A stretch of 64,000 nt of DNA from BPJU01 sp964425225 (GCA_964425225.1 CAYRMD010000003.1:46592-110591); one strand, 5' to 3'; positions 44,010 through 53,154 are shown, counted from the first letter of the stretch. Translations and numbers: made by a program. Notes: generated from the sequence alone by a model not told the origin.

Positions 44010-45854
44010 GTGGCCATAGCATCGATGAATGCGTTGGAGCAGACGCAACAAACGGTTGCAAGCCGCAAGTCGGCGCGACGTTCGACGGCTCACTTGAAGG
44101 TTGTACCGGAAACACTCGAGCTCCGCGAAAAGATCAAAGCCCAATGCGTGCGCGTGGCGGCTGGATTGGACAAATCGCGCCCGTTGACCAAAGAGGAAAT
44201 GGAGTCGTTGGCGCGCGGGATACTGGAACATTTAGGCCTTACGGAGGGCTACGTCGGCTGGACCATGGTGATCTTAGCGTCTGAGTTTTGGCGGGACCAA
44301 GTTGCCGCGGTTCCTCCATCGCGCCGTCTTTTTCTCCTGCCGCACTGTTTGAAGCATGCCGAAGGTTGTCCAGCCGACTACGATGAATTCGGCTTGGATT
44401 GCAAACGCTGTGGTGCGTGCAGCATCGCCGATTTCCGAACCGCGGCCGAACAGATGGGCTACAAAGTTCTCGTCGCAGAAGGCTCGCCCATTGTGTTGAA
44501 GATCATCGTCAGCGGTTATGTAGACGCAATTGTAGGAGTGGCATGTCTTAATGTTCTGGAGAAAGCAATCGATAAAATTCTTTTGGCCGGCATTCCGTGT
44601 ATGGCGGTGCCGCTGTTGTCCAGTGATTGCCGCAATACATCGGTGGATGAGTCGTGGGTTCATGAGATGATTCAGGTGCGGCAACCGGCGAGCACTCAAG
44701 CCACTCGCACGTATCTCCATTTGTTGCGAGGGGCGGCAGAGCTTTTTACACCGGATGTCTTGGAGAGCTTGGCTCCACGGTTGCGCGGAGGACCGCGTCT
44801 GAGCGACGTCAATGGCCAAGGTCTCGCAGCCCTGGACCCGATCGCCGCGACCGAAGCCGCAGCGTACGATTTTCTCTGCAAAGGTGGAAAATACGCGCGG
44901 CCATTCATCACCCTAGCCGTTTACGATGCCCTCCAGGGTGATCGTTGTACGTTGGTGGATGGAGCTGAGCACGTCCGAAATCTGCCGGAATGGGTCAAAC
45001 GCACCGCGTTGTCGATCGAGGTTTTTCACAAAGCTTCGCTCGTACACGACGATATCGAGGATGATGATGCTTTTCGCTACGGTGAACCGACACTACACCA
45101 GCGCTACGGTATCCCCACGGCCATCAACATCGGGGATTACTTGATCGGAATGGGCTACCGGCTTATCAGTCGCGAAGCCTCCCGATTAGGTCCGGAAGTG
45201 GCTGCCGATATTCTCGATTGCTTGGCGGATGCCCACCTACGCCTATCCGAGGGGCAAGGTGCGGAACTTTTGTGGCGCGACGGTGGGGGCAAACAGCTAA
45301 CGCCCCTGGATGCGCTCAAGATCTACGCTCTGAAGACGGCTCCGGCTTTCGAGGCCGCTCTCTACTGCGGTATGCGTTTGGCCGGCGATGCCTCACAGTA
45401 CCAGCAGGCAACAAAACAATTCGCCAGAAATCTAGGCGTCGCCTTCCAAATTTTGAATGATTTGAAGGACTGGCAGCCCGATCGACAGAACAAATTAGTG
45501 GCAGGTGGCGATGTGCTAGGCCGGCGGCCCACTTTGTTGTGGGCTTTGGCTCTGGAAGCCCTACCCGAGCAAGATCGGCGCCGTATGGTCGAGGACGCAC
45601 GATGCTGGGAACTTTCCGCTGGGGAGCGATTAGAACGCATCCGCAACTGGTACGAAAAAACCGACGTCTTCGAGAAGGCTCATCGGTTCGTCGACAAACA
45701 CCAGGAACGAGCCGAAGCCATCGCCGATGAAATACAACCAGATTCGCTGCGACGTCTTTGGTATTACTTGATTGATACGGTTTTGAGCCGTGAAGGTACG
45801 ACTTTCGCAGCAGATCCCCCACCGGTTGTGGTGCCGCTGCCCTCGTTGCGTTGA
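44010..45854 (+). CDS. DUF116-polyprenyl diphosphate synthase fusion
   Basis: The N-terminal part (about residues 75-240) is a DUF116 domain with Cys clusters (CLKHAEGCPADY, CKRCGAC) likely to bind metal or an Fe-S cluster. The C-terminal part (about 300-560) is a trans-polyprenyl synthase with the first Asp-rich motif DDIEDD (347-352) and the second as NDLKD (483-487), where the first Asp is Asn. The GTG at 44010 has GAGGAA four bases upstream; a GTG at 43944 would overlap the cyclase gene. It should elongate the isoprenoid used by the cyclase. What DUF116 adds is unknown. Confidence 0.86.
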   Translation: MAIASMNALEQTQQTVASRKSARRSTAHLKVVPETLELREKIKAQCVRVAAGLDKSRPLTKEEMESLARGILEHLGLTEGYVGWTMVILASEFWRDQVAAVPPSRRLFLLPHCLKHAEGCPADYDEFGLDCKRCGACSIADFRTAAEQMGYKVLVAEGSPIVLKIIVSGYVDAIVGVACLNVLEKAIDKILLAGIPCMAVPLLSSDCRNTSVDESWVHEMIQVRQPASTQATRTYLHLLRGAAELFTPDVLESLAPRLRGGPRLSDVNGQGLAALDPIAATEAAAYDFLCKGGKYARPFITLAVYDALQGDRCTLVDGAEHVRNLPEWVKRTALSIEVFHKASLVHDDIEDDDAFRYGEPTLHQRYGIPTAINIGDYLIGMGYRLISREASRLGPEVAADILDCLADAHLRLSEGQGAELLWRDGGGKQLTPLDALKIYALKTAPAFEAALYCGMRLAGDASQYQQATKQFARNLGVAFQILNDLKDWQPDRQNKLVAGGDVLGRRPTLLWALALEALPEQDRRRMVEDARCWELSAGERLERIRNWYEKTDVFEKAHRFVDKHQERAEAIADEIQPDSLRRLWYYLIDTVLSREGTTFAADPPPVVVPLPSLR

Positions 45855-45935
45855 CCGTCCACGGCAGCGCACCAAAGCACTCGGGCAGCGCTCCGGTAAC
45901 TGTTACTTGCCCTGTACCGGTAAGGAGCCCCACCG

Positions 45936-46499
45936 TTGGCTCATGGCCCGCACGAATTTGTCACAGCACTCGTGTACTTATTCCATAACGAGCTATCGGT
46001 TATCGGCGAGTTTCATCCGGTGGATGCCGCGCAACTGCCCGCGGCGTATCGCCGCCTTTTGGCACACCCGGAGCATATGACGGTTTCGGTCGAAGCTTTC
46101 TATGGCACGCGGGTTGTCCTTGAGGTTCTCCAAAAATGCCGCGATGACTCCCACTACTCCCGAGAAATCCTGTTGCGTCGGGTTACCGATGGTGCCGTTG
46201 TCCAGTACGGCATCGTTCGACTCGATTGGACGCGGCTTGATGAAGAAGTGCGACGCGATATCCTCACCGAATGCATTCCTCTGGGCCGCACGCTCATCGA
46301 GCACAATGTGCTACGTGAAGTGGAAGTGCTCCAATTGTGGCAAATCTACTGTGGTCATCGGTTGACCTCTCTCTTTGGTGTCGAAAACAGCCGTAGAACC
46401 TTTGGCCGCAGCGCCATTATTCACTGCAACGGTGAACCAGCGATTGAATTGCTGGAAATTGTAGCTCCGGTGCCGGCCGATCTTGAGGCTACATCGTAA
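45936..46499 (+). CDS. Chorismate-lyase-like protein (DUF98/Rv2949c type)
   Basis: The 187-residue protein matches the chorismate pyruvate-lyase-like family: HMTVSVEAFYGTRVVLEVL, YSREILLRR, VVQYGIVRLDW and PLGRTLIEHNV. Members such as Rv2949c convert chorismate to 4-hydroxybenzoate and pyruvate. The TTG start is supported by AAGGAG eight bases upstream. As last gene of the locus it would supply an aromatic head group, which could be prenylated or activated by the PaaK/LuxE-like enzyme. No UbiA prenyltransferase is seen in the window. Confidence 0.8.
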   Translation: MAHGPHEFVTALVYLFHNELSVIGEFHPVDAAQLPAAYRRLLAHPEHMTVSVEAFYGTRVVLEVLQKCRDDSHYSREILLRRVTDGAVVQYGIVRLDWTRLDEEVRRDILTECIPLGRTLIEHNVLREVEVLQLWQIYCGHRLTSLFGVENSRRTFGRSAIIHCNGEPAIELLEIVAPVPADLEATS

Positions 46500-46683
46500 G
46501 CGCCGGTGAAGGAACGCGTAATGCCCCGGCATGGGTCCGGAACCCGCCACCAAAATATGCTTTGTTCGTGTCGAACGAAGATCCGATCCAAACAATCAGG
46601 CTGTCTGGCGCATGATCCACTTGTCGATTTATGTAAATGGAAGCGACAGGAGGCCCCGCGGTGACGACCAGCTCGGTTCCAGC

Positions 46684-46712
46684 CACGTCCTACCTATAAC
46701 TGAGACGCACCT
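46684..46712 (-). repeat. R1 head fragment
   Basis: On the minus strand it reads GGTAGGTGCGTCTCAGT followed by ATAGGTAGGACGTG. The last part is shared with the fragment at 27222. Confidence 0.4.
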
Positions 46713-46755
46713 ACCGAGCTCCAGCATTCAACCCAGCTCTTGACTCAGCATTATT

Positions 46756-46786
46756 GTGCGCCTTTGTGCCTTTACCCTAAATCATA
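46756..46786 (-). repeat. R2 repeat, minus arm
   Basis: GTGCGCCTTTGTGCCTTTACC followed by TAAATCAT matches the R2 minus arms at 15221 and 30908. Confidence 0.6.
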
Positions 46787-46828
46787 TTCCCAAGCGATGG
46801 ACCTTCGGGCATGCTCGTGCATCCGTCG

Positions 46829-47830
46829 TTACGAACAAATCCAACACAGCAATTCTTCAACCAGTTGCCCCAGAGCGGCGTAACATCCGGCATAGTAGTG
46901 ATCGGCTCCCGGGACCAGTTCGACCCGAAACGGTGCGCCGCGGGCAGCGAACTGCCGAAATGCTTCGGGCAACGCCGCAAACGAGGGATTATCGGTAGTC
47001 TCTCGCTCGCCGAAAACCAACCCGGTACGGACCATCAGTTGGTCACAGAAGGTCAGGACGTTGTACTGTTCGCCCCCATACTTATCCACAAAGCCTTCTG
47101 CGGTGATCAACATCGGAAAAGGAAACTGCGACTCAATCAACGACTGACCTTGTCCGCTTTGTATCCTTCGTCGGGCTTCCAATAGAGTTGCTCGGAAAGC
47201 GGGTGAGACTTCTTGATACAAGGCGCACGACAATCGGGGTGCCGAAAGAGCGATTATCCCCTGGACTTCGGGACTCGGTTCTTTGGCTTGGGCATAGAGT
47301 ACCTTTATGGCCCCAAGACTGTGCCCCACTAGTACGACGCGAGCGTAACCTTGCTCTCGGAGCCAGGTGATCCAAGAGCGGAGGTCGCCGGTGGCATCAG
47401 CGACCCGCTCGTAGGCTGCTCCCATCCGAACAACGCCAGTGTCGGACCGTGTCACATAGTGACCGTCATGACCTCGCGTATTGACTCGCAAAACCCCATT
47501 TCCCTGTTGACGAAACCGTTGTGCCAGTTCGTCCCACAGCCCTCCGGCATAAAAATTACTCGCAGCACCATGAACACAAATCACTGCCTGAGCGGAGCCT
47601 GCGTTCACCGAAGGCTGCCAAAACCCGTCCAGGCGCAATCCGTCATGCGTTACGGTGCGGACCAGCGCACCCACCGGCCAGGGGGTTGTTGCGTACAGTT
47701 GATTCCAAGATTCGGTCGACCGACTACCTATTGCCGAAGACGTTTCCCCAGGTGCCTCATTGCCCTTGGCTGCTACCCGATCTCGGTGATTCACATGCAA
47801 CCTCCCCCTAGCAGGTACTTTCACGGGCAT
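46829..47830 (-). CDS. Alpha/beta hydrolase
   Basis: The protein is an alpha/beta-hydrolase of about 330 residues with oxyanion region CVHGAASNFYAG, nucleophile elbow GHSLGA (Ser171) and a C-terminal His in PGADHYYAG. It resembles the group of cytoplasmic esterases related to DUF1749. The first 45 residues show no resemblance and the true start may lie downstream. It runs towards the end of the terpene locus and is unlikely to be in the same operon. The substrate is unknown. Confidence 0.8.
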   Translation of the reverse strand: MPVKVPARGRLHVNHRDRVAAKGNEAPGETSSAIGSRSTESWNQLYATTPWPVGALVRTVTHDGLRLDGFWQPSVNAGSAQAVICVHGAASNFYAGGLWDELAQRFRQQGNGVLRVNTRGHDGHYVTRSDTGVVRMGAAYERVADATGDLRSWITWLREQGYARVVLVGHSLGAIKVLYAQAKEPSPEVQGIIALSAPRLSCALYQEVSPAFRATLLEARRRIQSGQGQSLIESQFPFPMLITAEGFVDKYGGEQYNVLTFCDQLMVRTGLVFGERETTDNPSFAALPEAFRQFAARGAPFRVELVPGADHYYAGCYAALGQLVEELLCWICS

Positions 47831-47968
47831 TCAACTCTGTGCAGTCCTCACGATCGGCCCAGTGAGCCGTTTCCGCCCTCGGATTAACCTCAGGTCCAAA
47901 GTGTTAGAATATCGACAACCACGGCGTTTTGTATATACTAGGCGAAAGGGCCTTATTCAGGAGTTTGA

Positions 47969-48430
47969 GTGTCTATGCACGATCCGCAACACATTCCGCC
48001 GATTTTTCGGATTGATGTTTCCGCAGAAACGACTCCCCCGACACCGCCACCTCCTGACACCGATCGGACCATCATCGCACTTTTGAAGCAGATATTGGCA
48101 GCGCAGGAACGGCAAAACCAGTTGCTTGCCGAGTTGAACCAGAATTTAATGTTGGCACATCGGCAACGTCTTCAAGAGCTAACGCTGTGGAAGGAGGCCC
48201 ACCCCGATGTGGCTCGCTGCTGCCGAACGGCCGCAGAGGCATTGAGTCGTGTTCAAACGCAATTCTTGAAAACGATGGCCTTAGAGGCAATCGAGAACGA
48301 AGAGCACTTGATGGACGGTGAGTTCATGTTGCACGAGTTCATCGACCGCTATGGGCCTCGTTTGGCACATCTCAACGCGCTGTTGCAGGTTTTTGCTCAG
48401 TTAGGCGCCGCTTCCAATTCGGGGACGTAA
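47969..48430 (+). CDS. Hypothetical helical protein
   Basis: The 153-residue protein has a Pro/Thr-rich N-terminus (PPTPPPPDTD), then a coiled-coil-like stretch (about 30-75, IIALLKQILAAQERQNQLLAEL) and further helices. CAGGAG precedes the GTG start by five bases; an ATG two codons later is also possible. I do not recognise the family. It lies divergently from the hydrolase. Confidence 0.65.
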   Translation: MSMHDPQHIPPIFRIDVSAETTPPTPPPPDTDRTIIALLKQILAAQERQNQLLAELNQNLMLAHRQRLQELTLWKEAHPDVARCCRTAAEALSRVQTQFLKTMALEAIENEEHLMDGEFMLHEFIDRYGPRLAHLNALLQVFAQLGAASNSGT

Positions 48431-49169
48431 CATACCCGCCTGGACGAGGCGCCACTTTCTAAGTGCTTTTCAGTCGTAATGGCTGTATAACCTTTTGAGA
48501 TTCGTCCCCCCCATGCTAGGCACACAACTTGCGCGGCCGCGCTGCAATCGCACTTTGCTGCTCGCGCGGCGGTGCATGTTTCGCTGACCCAGCTTTCATG
48601 GAAAGCCCCGTAATTGGGTGTGCATTCAGCGCCCTAACGCGGGCGGTCGGGGCGCGCGTAGATCAACCGATGTCTCCAATGCCTCGGATATCAGTGAATC
48701 TAACAAATCCGAAGAGCCGATCGGCTCGTCCATGCCTGGCGACGTATCACCATGGCCCGGCATACGCGACTTAAGCCGCATTTTTGATTCGCTCTGTGCC
48801 TTTGCGGTTCACGTCCAGTCGGGATCGTCGCGTGTGTAAAACAATCTTGGGTCCCTGCGAAGCCCATCGTGTACGGGCTGCTAGAGTTTACCATTATTGG
48901 CCAAATGTATGCGGCGCCGCAGGGGCACGAAAGTTGATGGAATGAGGAATGCCCTATTTTCTTCTGATTCTTTACCATTTTTTGTCGTCGGCAAACTTCG
49001 GCACGGTCTTGTAGTTTGCGTTTCTTGCGCAATCGGTTGCATTAGTAAGGACACTAAAGTCACAACACAACCCCGTCCGAAAGTTAGCTGCGGAAGTAAT
49101 CTCGCCAGCCTCGGATGACTTTTAGGCACTACAAGCGCAGTACGAGTCAGGCACGGAGCATTCACGTTG
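48431..49169. other. 739-base gap with one R2 piece
   Basis: No gene is supported. A weak R2 minus arm (CTGTGCCTTTGCGG, about 48792-48813) is the only recognised element. The last part should carry the promoter of the 49170 gene. Confidence 0.4.
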
Positions 49170-49760
49170 ATGAGCCAGCCACCAAGTGCCGACGGAGCTC
49201 TATTAGGCTTTGTAACGGTGACACAGACAGAGGAGTGGGGCTACACAGGAGGTTACTTAATCATCAACGACACTGCGAAGCCGGTAGAATTCCACTGTAC
49301 GGCACCAGTACGCATAACTCCCGCTCAGCAAATTCTTTATGGTCCGACACTTCGACCAGTACTATTTGGCGAGCAAATAGGGCGTGCTTTGATAGAAAAA
49401 TCACGCCGCGTACCGGCCTGTGTTTGTACCGATAGAGTGGAAGTGTTGGCCGTGCGTCCGCTAATCACAGTGCCGGTAGTGCTCGTCCAACCACAGAACA
49501 ATTCGCAATCTTCGGACAGCCAACTGTGCGATTCTGGAACGCCAAACGATTGGATCTTAGGCTGGAAGCTCGGGGTCTGGCGTTCGCTCGGCGACTGCTG
49601 TGTACGAGCTCTGGAGCGTTTCGAACAGGATAGCCAGAAGCTCGCCGAGTGGCTCAACGAGCGGGACTGGGGGATGGATTTGAGTGAGCCTTTTGAGCGA
49701 GTACGCGAAGCACTGAATGAAGCAGGTCGCATGGCGACAAACGGTATCGCGGCACGCTAA
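49170..49760 (+). CDS. Conserved protein of unknown function, partner of SNF2 gene
   Basis: The 196-residue protein opens with GFVTVTQTEEWGYTGGYLIIN and EFHCTAPVRITPAQQILYGPTL, a beta-rich domain, and ends with a helical region (about 140-190). A TTG one codon upstream is an alternative start. I recognise no Pfam family. It is followed after 30 bases by an SNF2-type ATPase on the same strand, so the two probably act together. The role is unknown. Confidence 0.68.
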   Translation: MSQPPSADGALLGFVTVTQTEEWGYTGGYLIINDTAKPVEFHCTAPVRITPAQQILYGPTLRPVLFGEQIGRALIEKSRRVPACVCTDRVEVLAVRPLITVPVVLVQPQNNSQSSDSQLCDSGTPNDWILGWKLGVWRSLGDCCVRALERFEQDSQKLAEWLNERDWGMDLSEPFERVREALNEAGRMATNGIAAR

Positions 49761-49790
49761 CCGGCTGCTTTGGGAACCTATCACCATACC

Positions 49791-51512
49791 ATGCTCCATC
49801 GACCCGAAATATCGATTGTAAGTTTGGACCTGGGTTGGCGTGTAAGTGGTTTTCCCACTGGGTGGCAAGCGGCACTGGATCGGGGCTGGCGCGTTAAAGT
49901 CTCGTCGGATACGTCCCTTGCGTTTCGTTCGCCCGCCCTGTGGAGTATGCAGATCCAGATGCCTGCGGTGCGCGTGCGTAGTTTCCCGTTCGACTCGTCT
50001 CACACACCGGTGGTTGGAACTAAGCGGCGCTCTTCGTCGATGCCACAGGTGAAAATCACAAGCCGCACGCGTTTACATCCCCCATCGGACGTCATCACGT
50101 TTCGGGATCGGCTGTATTATCTGTTGCAACCGCCTCTGGAGTGGTTGTTGGCCAGTGGTCAACTGCGGTTTCCATTCGCGCCGTTCGCGTACCAATGGGA
50201 GGGCGTGGCGTTTCTTTATCCACGGTACGCCGCGATATTGGCCGATGAAATGGGACTTGGAAAAACAATGCAGTCGATCACGGCCATTCGTTTGTTACTG
50301 CGAAATGGCGAAGTGCGGCGAGTTCTGTTGATCTGCCCCAAGCCCCTAGTGAGCAATTGGAAACGGGAGTTTGCCTTGTGGGCGCCGGAAATTCCTGTTG
50401 CGGTGATAGAAGGTGACCGCCAACGGCGCGTGTGGCAATGGAGGGAGGCGCCGGTCCCCGTGAAAATCGCCAACTATGAACTCTTAGTGCGCGATCGAGA
50501 TGCTTTGTCTGACGGCCCCCATTTTGACTTGGTGCTGCTTGACGAGGCGCAACGTATCAAGAATCGTTCCAGTAGCACCAGCCAGGCAGTCTGTTCGCTG
50601 TCGCGGAGTCGCTGCTGGGCGCTAACCGGCACGCCGATCGAAAACAGCCCCGATGACTTGGTGGGAATCTTCGAGTTTCTCTCACCCGGATACCTGCGCC
50701 CCGGTTTGGCCACCGCTCGGTTACGCGAATTGGCGCGCGACTATGTCCTTCGCCGCACGAAGGAGATGGTCCTCCAAGATCTGCCTCCCAAAATCATTCG
50801 CGATGCCGAATTGGTTCTGACGCCGGAGCAATGGGAAACCTACCAGTTGGCCGAACGCCAAGGCGTAATTCGCCTCAATGCCTTAGGCGATCAACTAACC
50901 ATCCAACATGTTCTTGAACTGGTGCTGCGTCTTAAACAAATCTGCAACTTCGATCCCCTTACGGGAACCAGTAGCAAACTGGAACGACTCGAAGCCGATT
51001 TGGAGGAAATAGCCGCAAGCGGTCAAAAGGCGATTGTCTTTAGCCAGTGGGTCGGAACGCTCGAGTGGTTGCGGGAAAAGCTTCGCCGCTTCAGGCCGCT
51101 TTGTTTTCACGGCCGCATCCGATCATCGCAACGCGAGGCTGTGTTGGCACAGTTTCGCCACGACCCACACTGCCAACTGTTGCTGATGAGTTACGGCGCA
51201 GGGAGCGTCGGGATTAATCTGCAATTTTGTCAATACGTATTTCTGTTTGATCGCTGGTGGAATCCAGCAATCGAAGACCAAGCAATCAATCGAGCACATC
51301 GGATCGGATCGAGCGGCCCGGTGATTGTTACTCGCATGCTCGCCCTCGACACCGTCGAGCAACGCATCAATCAAATCCTGGAACAAAAGCGTGAGCTGTT
51401 CGCGGCTGTATTTTCAGATTCCATGACTCCACGAAACTGGATGCTCTCACAGGAGGAGATTTTCAGCCTCTTTAATTTACCGTGTCCCCAAAAGATTCGC
51501 AAAGCCGGCTGA
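49791..51512 (+). CDS. SNF2-family ATPase/helicase
   Basis: This 573-residue protein has the complete SNF2 core: motif I DEMGLGKT, motif II LLDEAQ (a DEAQ box), LTGTPIEN (motif III), KAIVFSQW (motif IV), MSYGAGSVGINLQ and the motif VI region QAINRAHRIGSSGPVIVTRML. It translocates on DNA to move or displace proteins. The N-terminal 120 residues have no clear domain. The ATG at 49791 is preferred to an in-frame TTG at 49770. The upstream small gene is the only partner in sight; there are no restriction or methylase genes next to it. Confidence 0.9.
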   Translation: MLHRPEISIVSLDLGWRVSGFPTGWQAALDRGWRVKVSSDTSLAFRSPALWSMQIQMPAVRVRSFPFDSSHTPVVGTKRRSSSMPQVKITSRTRLHPPSDVITFRDRLYYLLQPPLEWLLASGQLRFPFAPFAYQWEGVAFLYPRYAAILADEMGLGKTMQSITAIRLLLRNGEVRRVLLICPKPLVSNWKREFALWAPEIPVAVIEGDRQRRVWQWREAPVPVKIANYELLVRDRDALSDGPHFDLVLLDEAQRIKNRSSSTSQAVCSLSRSRCWALTGTPIENSPDDLVGIFEFLSPGYLRPGLATARLRELARDYVLRRTKEMVLQDLPPKIIRDAELVLTPEQWETYQLAERQGVIRLNALGDQLTIQHVLELVLRLKQICNFDPLTGTSSKLERLEADLEEIAASGQKAIVFSQWVGTLEWLREKLRRFRPLCFHGRIRSSQREAVLAQFRHDPHCQLLLMSYGAGSVGINLQFCQYVFLFDRWWNPAIEDQAINRAHRIGSSGPVIVTRMLALDTVEQRINQILEQKRELFAAVFSDSMTPRNWMLSQEEIFSLFNLPCPQKIRKAG

Positions 51513-51616
51513 GCTGTTCGATTGCCGTACTCGGCACGTCAAATTCCTTCGCCGAAGTCTCGGTCTTCTCTTGTACGGGCATCGCGAACAGAAAATTCCA
51601 GTTCAGCGTTCCTGTA

Positions 51617-51645
51617 GTGTGTGCTTCTTGATGGTGGGCAAGTTT
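51617..51645 (+). repeat. R1 head fragment
   Basis: GTGTGTGCTTCTTGATGGTG matches the first 20 bases of R1; the rest of the element is missing and an R2 arm follows at once. Confidence 0.5.
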
Positions 51646-51658
51646 GGACGAACTCAAG

Positions 51659-51758
51659 AAACGCAAAGACGCAAAGAACTTAAGACGCAGCCAGGCGATT
51701 GAGACTGGAGCCTATCTCCCTTGTGCCTTTGCGCCTGAGCGCCTTTGCGTTACATTAC
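51659..51758. repeat. R2 inverted pair
   Basis: A plus arm (AAACGCAAAGACGCAAAG) and a minus arm (TTGTGCCTTTGCGCC then GCGCCTTTGCGTTACATT) face each other across about 40 bases. Confidence 0.7.
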
Positions 51759-51965
51759 TCCAACCGCTCAATAGAACACCTTTACTAGGAATCGCGTAGC
51801 GGCCACGTTTGTGGTCGCGTCGACTTGAGCCGAAAAAGACGGACCTTCGCTTAGCTCGCCCAACTCAAGAATACTCTCACCTTCCATCACGACGCGCGCA
51901 CCTGTGCTACCATGTTGGTGTATGGCAGGGTCGGGATAAACGAAATGGATTCGGGGAGTTTCGCA

Positions 51966-53084
51966 ATGATTCGGAATATATGGTGCGGAATAGCGTGGGC
52001 GATCTGGGTGAGCTTGGGCGCGTATGTGCCGCTTGCTGCCGACGAAGTTCCGGACGCGCTAAAGCCGTTTTTTCGGACGCCACCCGAGTACGAAAACGAT
52101 TTCGGAGAATATCGTTCGCCGTTGCTGTTCGAGGATGGGCGGCAGGTAACTCGTGCGGACCAATGGCCAGCGCGGCGCGAAGAGATCCTTCGCTGGTGGC
52201 ATGAGCGACTTGGGCCTTGGCCGGAAATCATTCGAGAGCCCGTAGTCGAATATTTAGAAACGGTGAAAGACCCAGAATACACACGCCACACTGTGCGATT
52301 CCGTCTAACCCCATTGGAAACGACAACTGCTTATTTATTAGTGCCGCCTGGTGACGGTCGTCGCCCAGCAGTACTCATCGTCTATTACGAGCCGGAAACA
52401 GCAATCGGACTGCGGGGTGTAAACCGTGACTTTGCTCGGCAATTGGCCCGTCGCGGTTTTGTGACGTTGTCGGTAGGTCATGATGCATCGATTTATTATC
52501 CGAGTCGCGAAGCTGCACAACTTCAGCCGTTGTCCGCTTTGGCATATGCTGCTGCTAACTGCTACTACGTGTTGGCCACGCGGCCCGATGTTGATCCGGA
52601 CCGTGTGGGGATTGTAGGACATTCGTACGGTGGAAAGTGGGCGATGTTTGCAGCGTGTCTTTTCGATAAATTCGCCTGTGCAGCATGGTCCGACCCGGGC
52701 GTTGTCTTCGACGAAACGCGCCCCAACGTCAATTATTGGGAACCATGGTATCTAGGCTATGAAGGACCGATGTTTCGTCGTCGCGGAGTACCAAGTGCTG
52801 ACAACCCGCGGACAGGACTATATCGCCAATTGATCGAAGAAGGTCGTGACCTCCATGAGCTCCATGCCCTAATGGCCCCGCGACCGTTCCTGGTCTCCGG
52901 TGGGTCCGAGGATCCCGTTTCGCGTTGGCGCGCGCTGAATCACACGCGCGCCGTCAATCGCCTTCTCGGATATGAGAATCGTATCGCCATGACCAATCGA
53001 CCCACGCACGATCCAACCGAAGAGTCCAATGAGCAAATGTATCTTTTTTTCGAACATTTTTTGAAGCCGAAGCGGATCCGTTAG
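51966..53084 (+). CDS. Secreted alpha/beta-hydrolase (acetyl-xylan-esterase/CE15-like)
   Basis: From the ATG at 51966 (GGGGAG six bases upstream) the 372-residue product has a signal peptide (1-25) and an alpha/beta-hydrolase domain with the elbow GHSYGGKW (Ser220), a GSEDP acid loop and a His in TNRPTHDPTEESNEQMYLFFEHFL. The DPGVVFDE and PR.FL.SGG motifs resemble carbohydrate esterases (acetyl xylan or glucuronoyl esterases) of planctomycetes. It is expected in the periplasm or outside. The exact substrate is unknown. Confidence 0.82.
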   Translation: MIRNIWCGIAWAIWVSLGAYVPLAADEVPDALKPFFRTPPEYENDFGEYRSPLLFEDGRQVTRADQWPARREEILRWWHERLGPWPEIIREPVVEYLETVKDPEYTRHTVRFRLTPLETTTAYLLVPPGDGRRPAVLIVYYEPETAIGLRGVNRDFARQLARRGFVTLSVGHDASIYYPSREAAQLQPLSALAYAAANCYYVLATRPDVDPDRVGIVGHSYGGKWAMFAACLFDKFACAAWSDPGVVFDETRPNVNYWEPWYLGYEGPMFRRRGVPSADNPRTGLYRQLIEEGRDLHELHALMAPRPFLVSGGSEDPVSRWRALNHTRAVNRLLGYENRIAMTNRPTHDPTEESNEQMYLFFEHFLKPKRIR

Positions 53085-53154
53085 TTGCTAACGCCTCCTA
53101 TTTTCGTCACGTTGCCTGGCGTGCTGCCACAAGAGACGCAGTGTGAATCGGCAT

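Larger units (their letters stand above)
46500..46828. other. Gap between convergent genes, with repeat pieces
   Basis: The gap lies between the end of the locus and the convergent hydrolase gene. It contains an R1 head fragment and an R2 minus arm. No gene is seen. Confidence 0.45.
51513..51965. other. Gap with R1 head and R2 pair
   Basis: The gap between the SNF2 and esterase genes holds an R1 head fragment (51617-51645) joined to an R2 inverted pair. The first 100 bases and the last 180 show nothing recognisable. Confidence 0.5.
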
